From the NCBI GenBank assembly GCA_003021705.1, contig PXRJ01000064.1, positions 1-45,030 of the forward strand: a stretch of 45,030 nt of DNA, in the 5' to 3' direction. Source of the DNA: Halobacteriales archaeon QS_3_64_16 (GTDB taxonomy: Archaea; Halobacteriota; Halobacteria; Halobacteriales; Halococcaceae). This document shows positions 18,167 through 27,319 of this stretch, one piece after another; position 1 is the stretch's first letter, and every line of letters starts with the position of its first letter. The notes under the pieces were generated by a model. That model was not told where the DNA came from. It did no database searches and saw nothing but the letters and a program-made list of their open reading frames with translations. The translations under genes were made by a program, and so were the position numbers.

Positions 18167-19501
18167 ATGGACCGACTCGAACTCACCGCCGTCTGTCTGA
18201 TCTGCCTGCTGGCAAGCGTCGCTGCCCTGCCCGCGTTCGCGGCCGGCCTCCCGCCTCGGACGACGACCGAGAGCGGAATCAGTGACCTCAGCCTCGCTGG
18301 GCCGGGCGTTCTCGAAACCGACGCCGGGATCGAGGCCAACGCGACCTCGAGTTCCGAGGCATCGGCGCTGTCGGGCGAGTCCTCGGGCGCTGTTCTCTGG
18401 CAGTCCGATTCCTTCCGGTCGACTCTCTCGCTGTCGCCCCAGGAGGGGGTCTCCGAATACCGGATCTGTGCGTACGCCCTCGCGAACGGCACGCGCTCGG
18501 CGGCCGGCTGTGAGCGAGCGACGATCGCCGGTGATTCGACCGAGAGCGTCAACGTTACCGGGCTCGCCTGGCCGGCGAACGCGAGCACCACCGGACGGTT
18601 GGCCTTCGAACTCCAGCCGGCCGGCGCGCCGAACGAGACGCTCGACAACCGAACCCTCCCGGTGACCGTACTCACGAAAGGCGGCGACAGCGACGGCGAC
18701 GGCCTCACCAACGAGGAGGAACTGAAGCTCGATCTCGACCCGCTCGACGCCGACATGGACGCCGATGGTCTCACGGATGGCACCGAGATCGACGACTACA
18801 GCTCATCGCCAACGAGTGCCGATACCGACGGCGACGGCGTTCGGGACGGCGAGGAAGTCGAGGTCGGCTCCGATCCGACCGAAGCCGACAGCGACGACGA
18901 CGGCCTCGCCGACGACACCGAGCTCACCGTCGGCACCAACCCGACGGACCCGCGAAGCACCGAACGCCTCGCGATCGGCGGGGCGGCGCTGTTGTACGCC
19001 GGTCTCGGGGTCGTCGTTCTCCGTCGCCGGGATGACGGGGACGGAGACGACGCAGAGAGCCCACCGCTGTCCTCGAACGTCCCGCGGGCGACGCTCAACG
19101 ACGCGGTCGCGACCGACAGCGACGAGAACGGGTCGGTCCCAGGATCACGGATCCCCGACCTCCTGACCGACGAGGACCGCGTTCTCCACTTGCTCGACCG
19201 CCACGGCGGTCGGATGAAACAATCACGAATCGTCGAGGGAACCGAGTGGTCGAAAGCGAAGGTGAGCCGACTGCTCTCCTCGATGGACGACGAGGACGCG
19301 ATCGAGAAGCTCTCGCTGGGCCGCGAGAACGTCATCTCGCTCGATCGCGAGTGGATCGAGGCTTCGACGTCGACGGCGAGTCCGTCGAGTACCGCCGACG
19401 ATGCCGAGGACGAGGACACCGATGCCGACGCTGAGACCGACGCCCCCGAGGCTGGCGCCGACCGCACGGGACGAACGCCAGCGGCTCGAAGCGATCCGTA
19501 G
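18167..19501 (+). CDS. Membrane-spanning regulator: calcium-binding repeats outside, winged helix inside
   Basis: The protein from ATG 18167 has 444 residues. It has a signal peptide at ~1-26 and an extracytoplasmic domain with N-glycosylation sequons. Three to four thrombospondin-type-3-like calcium loops lie at ~175-261 (DSDGDGLTNEEE, DADGLTDGTE, DTDGDGVRDGEEVEVGSDP, DSDDDGLADDTE). A single membrane helix is at ~268-285, followed by an Arg-rich stop-transfer. The cytoplasmic winged helix-turn-helix is at ~332-395 (EDRVLHLLDRHGGRMKQSRIVEGTEWSKAKVSRLLSSM), and the tail is acidic. Haloarchaea have a family with this membrane-plus-wHTH layout (DUF7343-type wHTH). It likely senses something outside and acts on DNA from the membrane, as inferred from topology. 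The calcium repeats suggest the ecto-domain is stabilised or gated by Ca2+. Confidence 0.82.
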   Translation: MDRLELTAVCLICLLASVAALPAFAAGLPPRTTTESGISDLSLAGPGVLETDAGIEANATSSSEASALSGESSGAVLWQSDSFRSTLSLSPQEGVSEYRICAYALANGTRSAAGCERATIAGDSTESVNVTGLAWPANASTTGRLAFELQPAGAPNETLDNRTLPVTVLTKGGDSDGDGLTNEEELKLDLDPLDADMDADGLTDGTEIDDYSSSPTSADTDGDGVRDGEEVEVGSDPTEADSDDDGLADDTELTVGTNPTDPRSTERLAIGGAALLYAGLGVVVLRRRDDGDGDDAESPPLSSNVPRATLNDAVATDSDENGSVPGSRIPDLLTDEDRVLHLLDRHGGRMKQSRIVEGTEWSKAKVSRLLSSMDDEDAIEKLSLGRENVISLDREWIEASTSTASPSSTADDAEDEDTDADAETDAPEAGADRTGRTPAARSDP

Positions 19502-19627
19502 ACCCCCACTACGACCACTCCTCTCACGCCGGTTTCACCGTTCGGTTCCCCAGTGTTTCGATCGCCAGCCGCGACATCGCTGGGAGCGAGCGTGGGGTTC
19601 AAACCCGTCTCGTCCCTTCTTTCTCCC

Positions 19628-21505
19628 ATGGAGGGGGCTGCCGTCCGCGAGCGCGCTGCCGAGCTACCGCGCGAGCCGGGGGTCTACCAGTTCCTCGAAC
19701 ACGCGCCGGGTACCGCCGAGGACGACGTCGTGATCTACGTCGGGAAGGCCGTCGATCTCCGGGACCGGGTTCGCTCCTACGTCGACCCCCGGAGCGACCG
19801 GATTTCCCGCATGATCCATCGAGCTTCGGCGATCGATTTCGCGGTCACCGATACCGAGACCCAGGCCCTGCTGCTCGAAGCCAACCTCATCAAGCGCCAC
19901 CAGCCCCGCTATAACGTCCGACTCAAGGACGACAAGTCCTACCCGATGGTCGAACTCACCGACCACGAGTTCCCCCGCATCGAGATCACCCGTGACCCCG
20001 ACGCTGGCGCGACGGTGTTCGGTCCCTTCACCGACAAGGGCCACCTGGAGGCAGTGGTCCATGCCGTCCGCTCGGTCTATGGCATCCGGCAGTGTCCCGA
20101 CGGCCGCTTTTATAATCGGGATCGGCCCTGTTTGGACTACCAGATCGGGCTCTGTTCGGGCTCCTGTGGCGGGGAGATAAGTGCCGAGGAGTACGCCAAA
20201 GACGTCGCTCAAGTGGGAAGATTCTTCGAGGGTGAGACGGGCGTGCTCGCCGACCCGCTCCGCGAGGGGATGGAAGAAGCCGCGGCCGAGGCGGACTTCG
20301 AGCGCGCCGCGAACTTCCGGGATCGGCTCGAAGCCGTCGAAGCCCTACATGGCTCCGGGGGCGCGGCAGTCGACGCTCGCGAGGACCCTGAGGACGCCCG
20401 AGCCATCGACGTCTTGGGCGCGAGCCTCGAAGGCGACCGGGCGACCGTTGCCCGCCTGCACGCCGAGGACGGCAAGCTGATCGACCGGGATCAGCACACG
20501 CTCTCGATACCCGACGTCGAGGCCGCCGATGTTACCCCCGAGGAAGGCGTCGCCGACGGCGGCGCGCCCGTCGCCGCCGGATCGACCGGCGGCGATCGAT
20601 CCGGGAACGACCGGTCGGAGGGCGGTCGGCCCGAAGACCGCCTCGCCCGCGTGCTCGGCTCGTTCGTCCAACAGTACTACGCCGACCGCACGCTTCCCGA
20701 CCGACTGTTGCTCTCCGAGCGCCTCGCCGATCCCGACGTCGAGGCCTGGCTCGAGGGCGAGGGCGTTTCGGTCTCTGTGCCGGGGGCCGGTCGCGAGGCG
20801 ACGCTCGTCGATCTCGCCCTGAAGAACGCCCGACGCTCGCACGACACCGACGAGGCCGGGGCGCTGCGCGATAGCCTCTCGCTCTCGAGCCGACCCACGC
20901 GCATCGAGGGCTTCGACGTGAGTCACGCCCAGGGTAGAGATGTCGTTGGCAGCAACGTCGTCTTCGCCAATGGCTCCCCGGAGAAAAGCGAGTACCGGCG
21001 CAAGAAACTCGAAGAGACGAACGACGACTACGCCAACATGCGCGACCTGCTCCAGTGGCGGGCGAAGCGAGCTGTCGAGGACCGCGACGACCGGCCCGAC
21101 CCCGATTTGCTTTTGATCGACGGTGGCGAGGGCCAGTTGGACGCCGCCCGCGACGCTCTCGATGAATGTGGCTGGGAGGTCCCAGCCATCGCGCTCGCGA
21201 AGGACGAGGAGATCGTTCTCACACCCGAGGGATCACACGACTGGGCGAGCGACGCCCCCCAGTTACACCTCTGTCAGCGCGTTCGCGACGAGGCCCATCG
21301 CTTCGCCGTCCGCTATCACGAGACGCTTCGGGACGACGTCTCGACTGTTCTAGAGGAAGTTTCGGGGGTGGGACCGGAACTTCGAACCCGCCTGCTCCGG
21401 CGTTTCGGCAGCGTCGATGGGGTTCGCGCGGCTTCGATCGAGGAACTCCGCGGGGTGTCGGGTGTGGGCGAACGAACGGCCGAGACGCTTCGCTCGCGGC
21501 TGTGA
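19628..21505 (+). CDS. uvrC: UvrABC excinuclease subunit C
   Basis: The 625-residue protein makes both incisions during nucleotide excision repair. It has the GIY-YIG domain at ~15-95 (GVYQFLEH ... [18 protein letters not shown]), a Cys-rich zone ([27 protein letters not shown]), the UVR motif at ~215-245, the RNase H-like C-terminal nuclease ([21 protein letters not shown]) and a terminal helix-hairpin-helix pair. The ATG at 19628 ([22 protein letters not shown]) matches the family start. UvrB is encoded at 25182-27230 on the other strand; UvrA is not in the window. An acidic insert of about 40 residues lies before the nuclease domain. Confidence 0.96.
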   Translation: MEGAAVRERAAELPREPGVYQFLEHAPGTAEDDVVIYVGKAVDLRDRVRSYVDPRSDRISRMIHRASAIDFAVTDTETQALLLEANLIKRHQPRYNVRLKDDKSYPMVELTDHEFPRIEITRDPDAGATVFGPFTDKGHLEAVVHAVRSVYGIRQCPDGRFYNRDRPCLDYQIGLCSGSCGGEISAEEYAKDVAQVGRFFEGETGVLADPLREGMEEAAAEADFERAANFRDRLEAVEALHGSGGAAVDAREDPEDARAIDVLGASLEGDRATVARLHAEDGKLIDRDQHTLSIPDVEAADVTPEEGVADGGAPVAAGSTGGDRSGNDRSEGGRPEDRLARVLGSFVQQYYADRTLPDRLLLSERLADPDVEAWLEGEGVSVSVPGAGREATLVDLALKNARRSHDTDEAGALRDSLSLSSRPTRIEGFDVSHAQGRDVVGSNVVFANGSPEKSEYRRKKLEETNDDYANMRDLLQWRAKRAVEDRDDRPDPDLLLIDGGEGQLDAARDALDECGWEVPAIALAKDEEIVLTPEGSHDWASDAPQLHLCQRVRDEAHRFAVRYHETLRDDVSTVLEEVSGVGPELRTRLLRRFGSVDGVRAASIEELRGVSGVGERTAETLRSRL

Positions 21506-21648
21506 GCCCTTCGTGACCCCCCATGGCTCCGACCCCACCCCTCGACTCCATAGCAACCCCGTGACCGCCTCGACTCGCCGGGAGTATCGATACTGCCCAG
21601 TTCCGCCGGAGCGCTGGCGTTTAATCGATCGGCGACCAAATATTCTCT

Positions 21649-22112
21649 ATAGCCACGTCCGATAGCGACGACCGTCTGGTCGAGCTGCTACAGGAAGCAC
21701 GGGGCGACGAGCTCGAGACCGTCATCAACTACCAGACCAATGCCCTCGCGCTCGCGGGAATCGAGACCCAGGAGGTCGCCGACAGCCTGAGTGCCGACGT
21801 GCAAGAGGAACTCGGTCACCCCGAGGAGATCGGCGAGCGCCTCTCACAGCTCGGCGGCACGCCACAGGGCTCCCAGAGCGTTGCCATGACCCAAGACGCC
21901 CTCCAGCCTCGGAGGAATCGACGGACTTGCGTACCGTCGTCGAAGGTGTCATCGAAGCCGAGAGCGACGCCGTCTCGACCTACCAGGAACTCGTCGATCT
22001 CGCCGAGGACGCCGACGATCCGGTGACCGAGGACTTGGCCGCCGAACTGCTCGCCGACGAGGAAGAACACCTCGTGGAGTTCGAGGGCTTTCTGGCCAGT
22101 CCCGAGAAGTAG
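21649..22112 (+). pseudogene. Ferritin-like four-helix protein, frameshifted and with ATA in place of ATG
   Basis: The first frame reads ATSDSDDRLVELLQEARGDELETVINYQTNALALAG and continues through GHPEEIGERLSQLGGTP to DALQ. One nucleotide is missing near 21903, and the next frame continues ESTDLRTVVEGVIEAESDAVSTYQELVD to LLADEEEHLVEFEGFL and TAG 22110-22112. Restored, it has 154 residues and four helices with the E, E-x6-Y and E-x2-H pattern of iron-binding ferritin-like proteins. The expected start is ATA at 21649; a TTTAAT box lies 27 bases upstream at 21620-21625, consistent with a leaderless gene whose ATG became ATA. It probably once stored iron or protected against peroxide. Confidence 0.72.
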
Positions 22113-22210
22113 TCCACCGGCGTTGGTTGTGTCGTGTTTTCCTGGCGTTCAGTTACTGGTCCGGTTCGTAGCCACACAAGCGGTAAGTCACTGGCTCGCC
22201 TACACGTACC

Positions 22211-23479
22211 ATGGCACGCGACAGCGTTTTCTACGAAATCGGTCGACTCTCCGCCGACGCGCAGTCGATTCGAGCAGGGTCGGGGTCCGGCGGGTCGGGC
22301 GACGGGATCGCCTCCTTCCTGATTCTCGGGCTAGTGGCGCTTGCGGTTCTCGTCGTCCTCGATACGGTCTCGCTTCCGGTTTTTCTCGGCGTCCTCGCGC
22401 TCGGGCTCGCCGTGATCACTGTGAGTAGTGCAGTCGAGATCGTCGACGCCTACGAGAAACGGGCGCTGACGGTCTTCGGGGAGTACCGCACGCTACTCGA
22501 ACCTGGAATCCACGTCGTCCCGCCGTTCGTCTCCCGAACCTATCCCTTCGATCTTCGTACTCGGACGATCGATGTCCCTCGGCAAGAGGCGATCACGCGT
22601 GACAACTCCCCCGTGACTGCCGACGCGGTGGTCTACATCCGCGTGGTGGACGCCAAAAAGGCCTTTCTGGAGGTCGAGGACTATACCAAGGCCACCTCCG
22701 ATCTCGCCCAGACGACCCTCCGGGCCGCCCTCGGTGACATGGAACTCGACGACACCTTGAGCAAGCGCGAGCGCATCAATGCCCGTATCCGCCGGGAAAT
22801 CGACGAGCCGACCGACGAGTGGGGCGTCCGCGTCGAAAGCGTCGAAGTCAGGGAAGTGAGCCCGAGCCAGGGGGTCCAAAACGCGATGGAACAACAGACC
22901 GCCGCCGAGCGCCGCCGTCGGGCGATGATACTTGAAGCCCAGGGTGAACGCCGCTCGGCCGTCGAGAGCGCCGAGGGTGATAAGCAATCGAACGTCATCC
23001 GCGCTCAGGGTGAGAAACAGAGCCAGATCTTGGAAGCCCAGGGCGATGCGATCTCCACTGTACTGAGGGCGAAATCCGCCGAGTCGATGGGCGAGCGTGC
23101 GGTCATCGAACGAGGCATGGAGTCCTTGGAGGCGATCGGCGAAAGTGATTCGGCGACGTTCGTCCTGCCCCAGGAGCTCACCTCGCTGGTGGGACGGTAC
23201 GGTAAACACCTCACCGGAAGCGACGCATCGCTCACAGAGAGCATGAACCAGAGTGAGAACTTAGAGATCCAGGACTTCGATAGTGAAACGCGCGAGATGC
23301 TGGGATTGGATGACATCAGTGAGATCCTCGGCGAGATCGACGCGGGGGTTGACGGCGACCTCGAAACCGATCTCGACGGCCACGACGGGACGAACGCAGG
23401 TCGCGAGGACGATACCCTCCAGGTCGAGGCCCTCGACGCGAGTGAGGCCGAAACTGACGTCGATACCGGATCGAACTGA
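22211..23479 (+). CDS. SPFH/band 7 (stomatin-like) membrane protein
   Basis: The 422-residue protein has an N-terminal pair of hydrophobic segments (~36-75), then a complete SPFH domain at ~78-235: EKRALTVFGEYRTLLEPGIHVVPPFV, TIDVPRQEAITRDNSPVTADAVVYIRV and WGVRVESVEVREVSPSQGVQNAMEQQTAAERRRRAMI. A coiled coil rich in QGE repeats follows (~245-300), and the acidic tail beyond ~335 is haloadaptive. Stomatin-like proteins form oligomeric scaffolds in membrane microdomains and usually pair with NfeD proteases or membrane proteins. The next gene starts 8 bases downstream and encodes a small membrane protein, probably its partner. Confidence 0.93.
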   Translation: MARDSVFYEIGRLSADAQSIRAGSGSGGSGDGIASFLILGLVALAVLVVLDTVSLPVFLGVLALGLAVITVSSAVEIVDAYEKRALTVFGEYRTLLEPGIHVVPPFVSRTYPFDLRTRTIDVPRQEAITRDNSPVTADAVVYIRVVDAKKAFLEVEDYTKATSDLAQTTLRAALGDMELDDTLSKRERINARIRREIDEPTDEWGVRVESVEVREVSPSQGVQNAMEQQTAAERRRRAMILEAQGERRSAVESAEGDKQSNVIRAQGEKQSQILEAQGDAISTVLRAKSAESMGERAVIERGMESLEAIGESDSATFVLPQELTSLVGRYGKHLTGSDASLTESMNQSENLEIQDFDSETREMLGLDDISEILGEIDAGVDGDLETDLDGHDGTNAGREDDTLQVEALDASEAETDVDTGSN

Positions 23480-23487
23480 CCCCCTCG

Positions 23488-23742
23488 ATGGCCTCCCTAT
23501 TTACCGAATTCGCCGTCTCTACTGCGCTCGGGAGCGTCCTCGTCTTCGGCGCGATCCTTTTCCTCGCGCTCCGCGGCGCTCTCGATCGCGAACACCTCCG
23601 TCCGGTCGCGGTTCTCGGTGCGGTCGTTCTCCTCGGCGCTTTCCTCCTCGCCCTCGTCCCGGATGGGCCGATCAGTTCGATCACCACGATGGCCGTCGGT
23701 GGTGCGGCCGGCTATGTGGTGATCCAGGTGGTCGCGGACTGA
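23488..23742 (+). CDS. Small three-helix membrane protein co-transcribed with the SPFH gene
   Basis: The protein has 84 residues with three hydrophobic segments (~10-28, ~40-58, ~64-82) and charged loops (RGALDREHLRP). It begins 8 bases after the SPFH stop codon, so the two form an operon. SPFH genes are usually followed by nfeD, but this protein lacks the soluble OB-fold end of NfeD. It may be a reduced partner or unrelated. No family is assigned. Confidence 0.75.
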   Translation: MASLFTEFAVSTALGSVLVFGAILFLALRGALDREHLRPVAVLGAVVLLGAFLLALVPDGPISSITTMAVGGAAGYVVIQVVAD

Positions 23743-23889
23743 GAACGGCCGGGTCGTTTCGCGGCACCTGACGGCACGACCCCTTCGTTTCAGATGGAGG
23801 GACACTAATAACTCGACGCAGGCAACGGGTTCGACCGCTCGTTTCGGGTTTCTATACTGGGTAAAGTGGCTCGTGTGCGAACCGATCGG

Positions 23890-24210
23890 TTAGATCGTCT
23901 CGTCCGGCTCGTTGTTCTCGATCGTTCGCTCTGCCTCCTGTCGGTAGCGTCCTATCGTCTCCTCCTCTTCGACCGGCTCGAGGCGTTTGGGGTCGATATC
24001 GCGGGCGGCACTGACGCCCGACCCCCCGCTCATCGTCGCCGCGGCCCGCTCGTTGTGGATCGCACGCTCGCCGTCGGGCGTCGCGTAGACGAGCGTGATC
24101 AGGTCCCGGTTGGTATAGCCCCGCTCGACCATCCAGACTCGGATCGTCTCGTCCTCATCTGCTCCCTGTTTCACGTCGGTTCCTTCCCCCGTCCCCGTGT
24201 CCTTGCTCAT
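23890..24210 (-). CDS. Small acidic haloarchaeal protein, function unknown
   Basis: The 106-residue protein has no signal or membrane segment. It has an acidic N-terminus, then IRVWMVERGYTNRDLITLVYATPDGERAIHNERAAATM (~24-60), then DIDPKRLEPVEEEETIGRYRQEAER at the end. The central part predicts strand-turn-strand-helix and looks conserved, so I think it is real. Its stop overlaps the palindrome AACCGATCGGTT at 23880-23891, possibly part of a bidirectional termination site. It is divergent from the TIM-barrel pseudogene at 24329. Confidence 0.7.
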   Translation of the reverse strand: MSKDTGTGEGTDVKQGADEDETIRVWMVERGYTNRDLITLVYATPDGERAIHNERAAATMSGGSGVSAARDIDPKRLEPVEEEETIGRYRQEAERTIENNEPDETI

Positions 24211-24328
24211 AGCCGTCTATCGACCCAGGAAGCGAATAACCGCTCCGGTCGTCGGTATCGGATTCTTCTCCTCGCCCACGGGCTCCCCTTCCCGAGAGCC
24301 TTTGGCCAGCGGTTGGCTCCGATATCCC

Positions 24329-25127
24329 ATGTCGCGCATACGCCAGGGCTTTACCGTCGGTCCCGGAATGGACCTCGCCGAGTCGTTACGCTTTGCCGAA
24401 GAGACTGGTTTCGCGTTCGTCGAACTCCTCTTCGATGGGCCCTTCGCACGCGAGCGCATCGCCGAGCACGAGGATGCTGCCGCGATCGCCGAGGCCGTTG
24501 CCGACTCGCCCCTCGGCCTCGTCTGTCACCTGCCATTTGCGCTCGACATCGGCTCACCATTCACGCCGGTTCGAGAGGGCAGCGTCGCGGAGTTGCTCGC
24601 CTGTCTCGATTTAGCTCACCAACTCGGCGCGGAAAAAACGGTCTTCCACCCTTCTTCGCGCGCCTAGGACCTCGGCTGGAGCGACGAGGACCTAGAGCCA
24701 CTGATCCTCGATTCGGTGCGGGAGATCACGGCTGGGGCTCGCGAGCGGGGGATCGAACCTTGCGTCGAGAACGTGATCGACGGCCCCTATGCGATCGAGG
24801 GCTTCGAGGACTTGCTTTCGGCGACCGACGCCGCGACGACCTTCGATACCGGCCACGCCCGCCTCGCGGGGCTCTCGGCAACCGAGTCGGCGGCGTTTCT
24901 CGACCGTCATCGCGAGCGCGTTTCACATATCCACTTGAGCGACAACCGGGGTACCGGCGACGAGCACCTGCCTGTAGGACTGGGAACGATCGCCTTCGAA
25001 ACCGTTCTCGAACCGCTGCTCGACAGCGGGTGGGCCAGGAACGATGACCCACGAGGTCGGGACGACGCGTTTCGCGTACATCGCGGCGGGAAAGCGGGAG
25101 TTCGACGAACTGCTCGAGTCGTACTGA
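24329..25127 (+). pseudogene. Sugar-phosphate isomerase/epimerase-like TIM barrel, stop plus frameshift
   Basis: The first segment (MSRIRQGFTVGPGMDLAESLRFAEETGFAFVELLFDGP ... LVCHLPFALDIGSPF ... KTVFHPSSRA) ends at TAG 24665-24667. The same frame resumes with DLGWSDEDLEPLILDSV and contains PCVENVIDGPYAIEGF, TTFDTGHARLAG and SHIHLSDNRGTGDEHLPVGLGTI, which supply the metal-binding Glu, Asp, His and Glu of AP-endonuclease-2-type barrels. One extra A at about 25037 shifts the end; the next frame finishes THEVGTTRFAYIAAGKREFDELLESY. Restored length is 265 residues. TAG most simply replaces TGG (Trp). Family members isomerise or epimerise sugars such as xylose or inosose. The gene ends 55 bases from the convergent uvrB end. 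Confidence 0.85.
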
Positions 25128-25181
25128 GAGAGCAGCGAGGCGAGAGCAGCGACCAGACGATCGTTCCTACCGAGATACCAA

Positions 25182-27230
25182 CTAAAAGTCCGGCTCGGGC
25201 TCGGGAACGACCCCTTCGTCGTCGAGTTCGTATTCGGCACGCACGTCTTCGATCCGATCGCGGATGTCCGCCGCGAGTTCGAACTCCAAGTTGTCGGCGG
25301 CCTCTGCCATCCGATCTTCGAGTTCGGCGATCACTTCCGCAGCCTCGCCCTCCGAATCGGGATCGAGCCCCGAGACGCCTCCAGTATCGGTCTTCGAGCC
25401 CGGGAGGTTCGTCTCGCCGACCTCCTTCTCGATCGTCTTCGGCTCGAAGCCGTGCTCTTCATTGAACTCGCGCTGGATCTCACGGCGGCGCTGGGTCTCC
25501 TCGATCGCCGAGCGCATCGAGTCGGTCACGTCGTCGGCATAGAGCACCACCTCGCCGCCGACGTTCCTCGCAGCACGCCCCATCGTCTGAACGAGGGTGG
25601 TCTCCGATCGCAGGAATCCTTCCTGATCGGCATCGAGGATGCCGACCAGCGAGACCTCAGGGATATCCAGTCCCTCGCGAAGCAGGTTGATACCCACTAA
25701 AACGTCGATCTCGCCGAGCCGGAGGCTCCGGATGAGTTCGTGGCGCTCTAAGGTATCGGTCTCGTCGTGCATGTACGCGACCGACACGCCCGCCTCTTCG
25801 AGAAATTCGGTGAGGTCCTCTGCCATTCGTTTGGTGAGGGTCGTGACCAAGACGCGCTCCTCGCTTGCGATGCGATCGTCGATTCGGCTCATGAGGTCGT
25901 CGACCTGGCCTTCTGCCGGACTTATCTCGACGGCGGGATCGACGAGGTGGGTGGGCCGGACGATCTGCTCGACGACCCGCTCGGAGTTCTCGCGCTCGTA
26001 CTCGCCGGGCGTCGCGGAGACGTACAGCCGCTTCCCGGTACTCGCCTCGAACTCGTCGAACTGGAGGGGCCGGTTGTCGTAGGCCGTCGGCAGCCGAAAG
26101 CCGTTCCCGACCAGCGAGTCCTTCCGGGATTTGTCGCCGGCGAACTGCCCGCGGATCTGGGGGAGGGTCTGGTGGGACTCGTCGACGACGGTCAGGAAGT
26201 CCTCGGGGAAGTAGTCCAAGAGGGTATACGGCGCTTCGCCCGGTTCCCGATCGGAGAGATGCACCGAATAGTTCTCGATACCCGAACAGTAGCCCGATTC
26301 CTTGAGCATCTCCAGATCGAAGGTGGTGCGCTCCTCGATGCGCTGGGCTGCGAGCAGGTCGTTCGCGCGCTCGAAGTAGCTGATCCGATCGTCGAGTAGC
26401 TCCTCGATCTCGCCGATCGCACGCTCCAGGCGCTTGCCGGGGATCGAGTAGTGCTCGGCGGGGTGGATCAGCACGGCGGGTTCCTCGCTGACGAGCTCGC
26501 CTTCCAGTGGATCGAGTTTGCTCATCCGGTCGATCTCCTCGCCCCAGAACTCGATGCGGACGGCATACCGTCCGTACATCGGGAAGACCTCGACGGTGTC
26601 GCCCCGTACCCGAAACGTGCCCTGGGTGAAATCGACGTCGTTGCGCTGGTAGTTCAGATCGACCAGCGCTCCCAGGAGTTCGTCGCGGCCGATCTCCTGA
26701 CCGACCTCGAGTTCGAGGGACATGTCGATGTAGTTATGCGGATCGCCCAGGCCGTAGATCGCGGAGACCGAGGCGACGACGATCACGTCCTCGCGCGTGA
26801 GCAGCGAGCGGGTCGCCGAATGGCGCAACCGGTCGATCTCGTCGTTGATCGAGGCGTCCTTGTCGATGTAAGTATCGGACTGCTCGACGTAGGCCTCGGG
26901 CTGGTAGTAGTCGTAGTAGGAGACGAAGTACTCGACGGCATTGTCGGGGAACAGCCCCTTGAACTCCTCGTAGAGCTGGGCGGCGAGCGTCTTGTTGTGG
27001 GCGATGACGAGCGTCGGCTTCTGGATCGCCTCGATGAGCCAGCTCACCGTGTTGGTCTTGCCCGATCCGGTAACTCCCAAGAGGGTCTGTTCGTCCATTC
27101 CCGACTCGAAGCCCGCGGCCAGTTGCTCGATGGCTCCGGGCTGGTCGCCCGCCGGTTCGAAGGGGGCTTCGACCCGGAACGATCGGTCGAGATCCGGCCG
27201 ATCCGGCTGGAGTGGCCCTGATTTACTCAT
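25182..27230 (-). CDS. uvrB: UvrABC excinuclease subunit B
   Basis: The 682-residue helicase-like protein loads onto damaged DNA and recruits UvrC. Walker A GVTGSGKT is at about 52-59, the beta-hairpin region is [23 protein letters not shown], the DEAD-like box is [11 protein letters not shown], and the helicase motifs include [24 protein letters not shown] and QTMGRAARN. The C-terminal UVR motif ([30 protein letters not shown]) binds UvrC. The start [31 protein letters not shown] fits the family. All key residues are intact. It is downstream of the MFS gene on the same strand with a 90-base gap, probably with its own promoter. Confidence 0.97.
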   Translation of the reverse strand: MSKSGPLQPDRPDLDRSFRVEAPFEPAGDQPGAIEQLAAGFESGMDEQTLLGVTGSGKTNTVSWLIEAIQKPTLVIAHNKTLAAQLYEEFKGLFPDNAVEYFVSYYDYYQPEAYVEQSDTYIDKDASINDEIDRLRHSATRSLLTREDVIVVASVSAIYGLGDPHNYIDMSLELEVGQEIGRDELLGALVDLNYQRNDVDFTQGTFRVRGDTVEVFPMYGRYAVRIEFWGEEIDRMSKLDPLEGELVSEEPAVLIHPAEHYSIPGKRLERAIGEIEELLDDRISYFERANDLLAAQRIEERTTFDLEMLKESGYCSGIENYSVHLSDREPGEAPYTLLDYFPEDFLTVVDESHQTLPQIRGQFAGDKSRKDSLVGNGFRLPTAYDNRPLQFDEFEASTGKRLYVSATPGEYERENSERVVEQIVRPTHLVDPAVEISPAEGQVDDLMSRIDDRIASEERVLVTTLTKRMAEDLTEFLEEAGVSVAYMHDETDTLERHELIRSLRLGEIDVLVGINLLREGLDIPEVSLVGILDADQEGFLRSETTLVQTMGRAARNVGGEVVLYADDVTDSMRSAIEETQRRREIQREFNEEHGFEPKTIEKEVGETNLPGSKTDTGGVSGLDPDSEGEAAEVIAELEDRMAEAADNLEFELAADIRDRIEDVRAEYELDDEGVVPEPEPDF

Positions 27231-27319
27231 TATAGGTAGATGGGGACGGGCGTACTTCAGGCCCTCGTCGCCGCGATTGTCAGTAGGTCACACACGGTCG
27301 GCACACGATCAGCGGTCGG

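Noticed and set aside
19590..19625. GGGTTCAAACCC before uvrC as a possible tRNA T-arm
   Set aside because: Pairing of the five-bp stem fails at the third pair and no acceptor stem can be found.
23866..25047. Plus-strand frame of 393 codons over the small acidic gene and the TIM-barrel gene
   Set aside because: It is extremely Arg-rich and lacks any motif, whereas the other frames carry conserved protein sequence.
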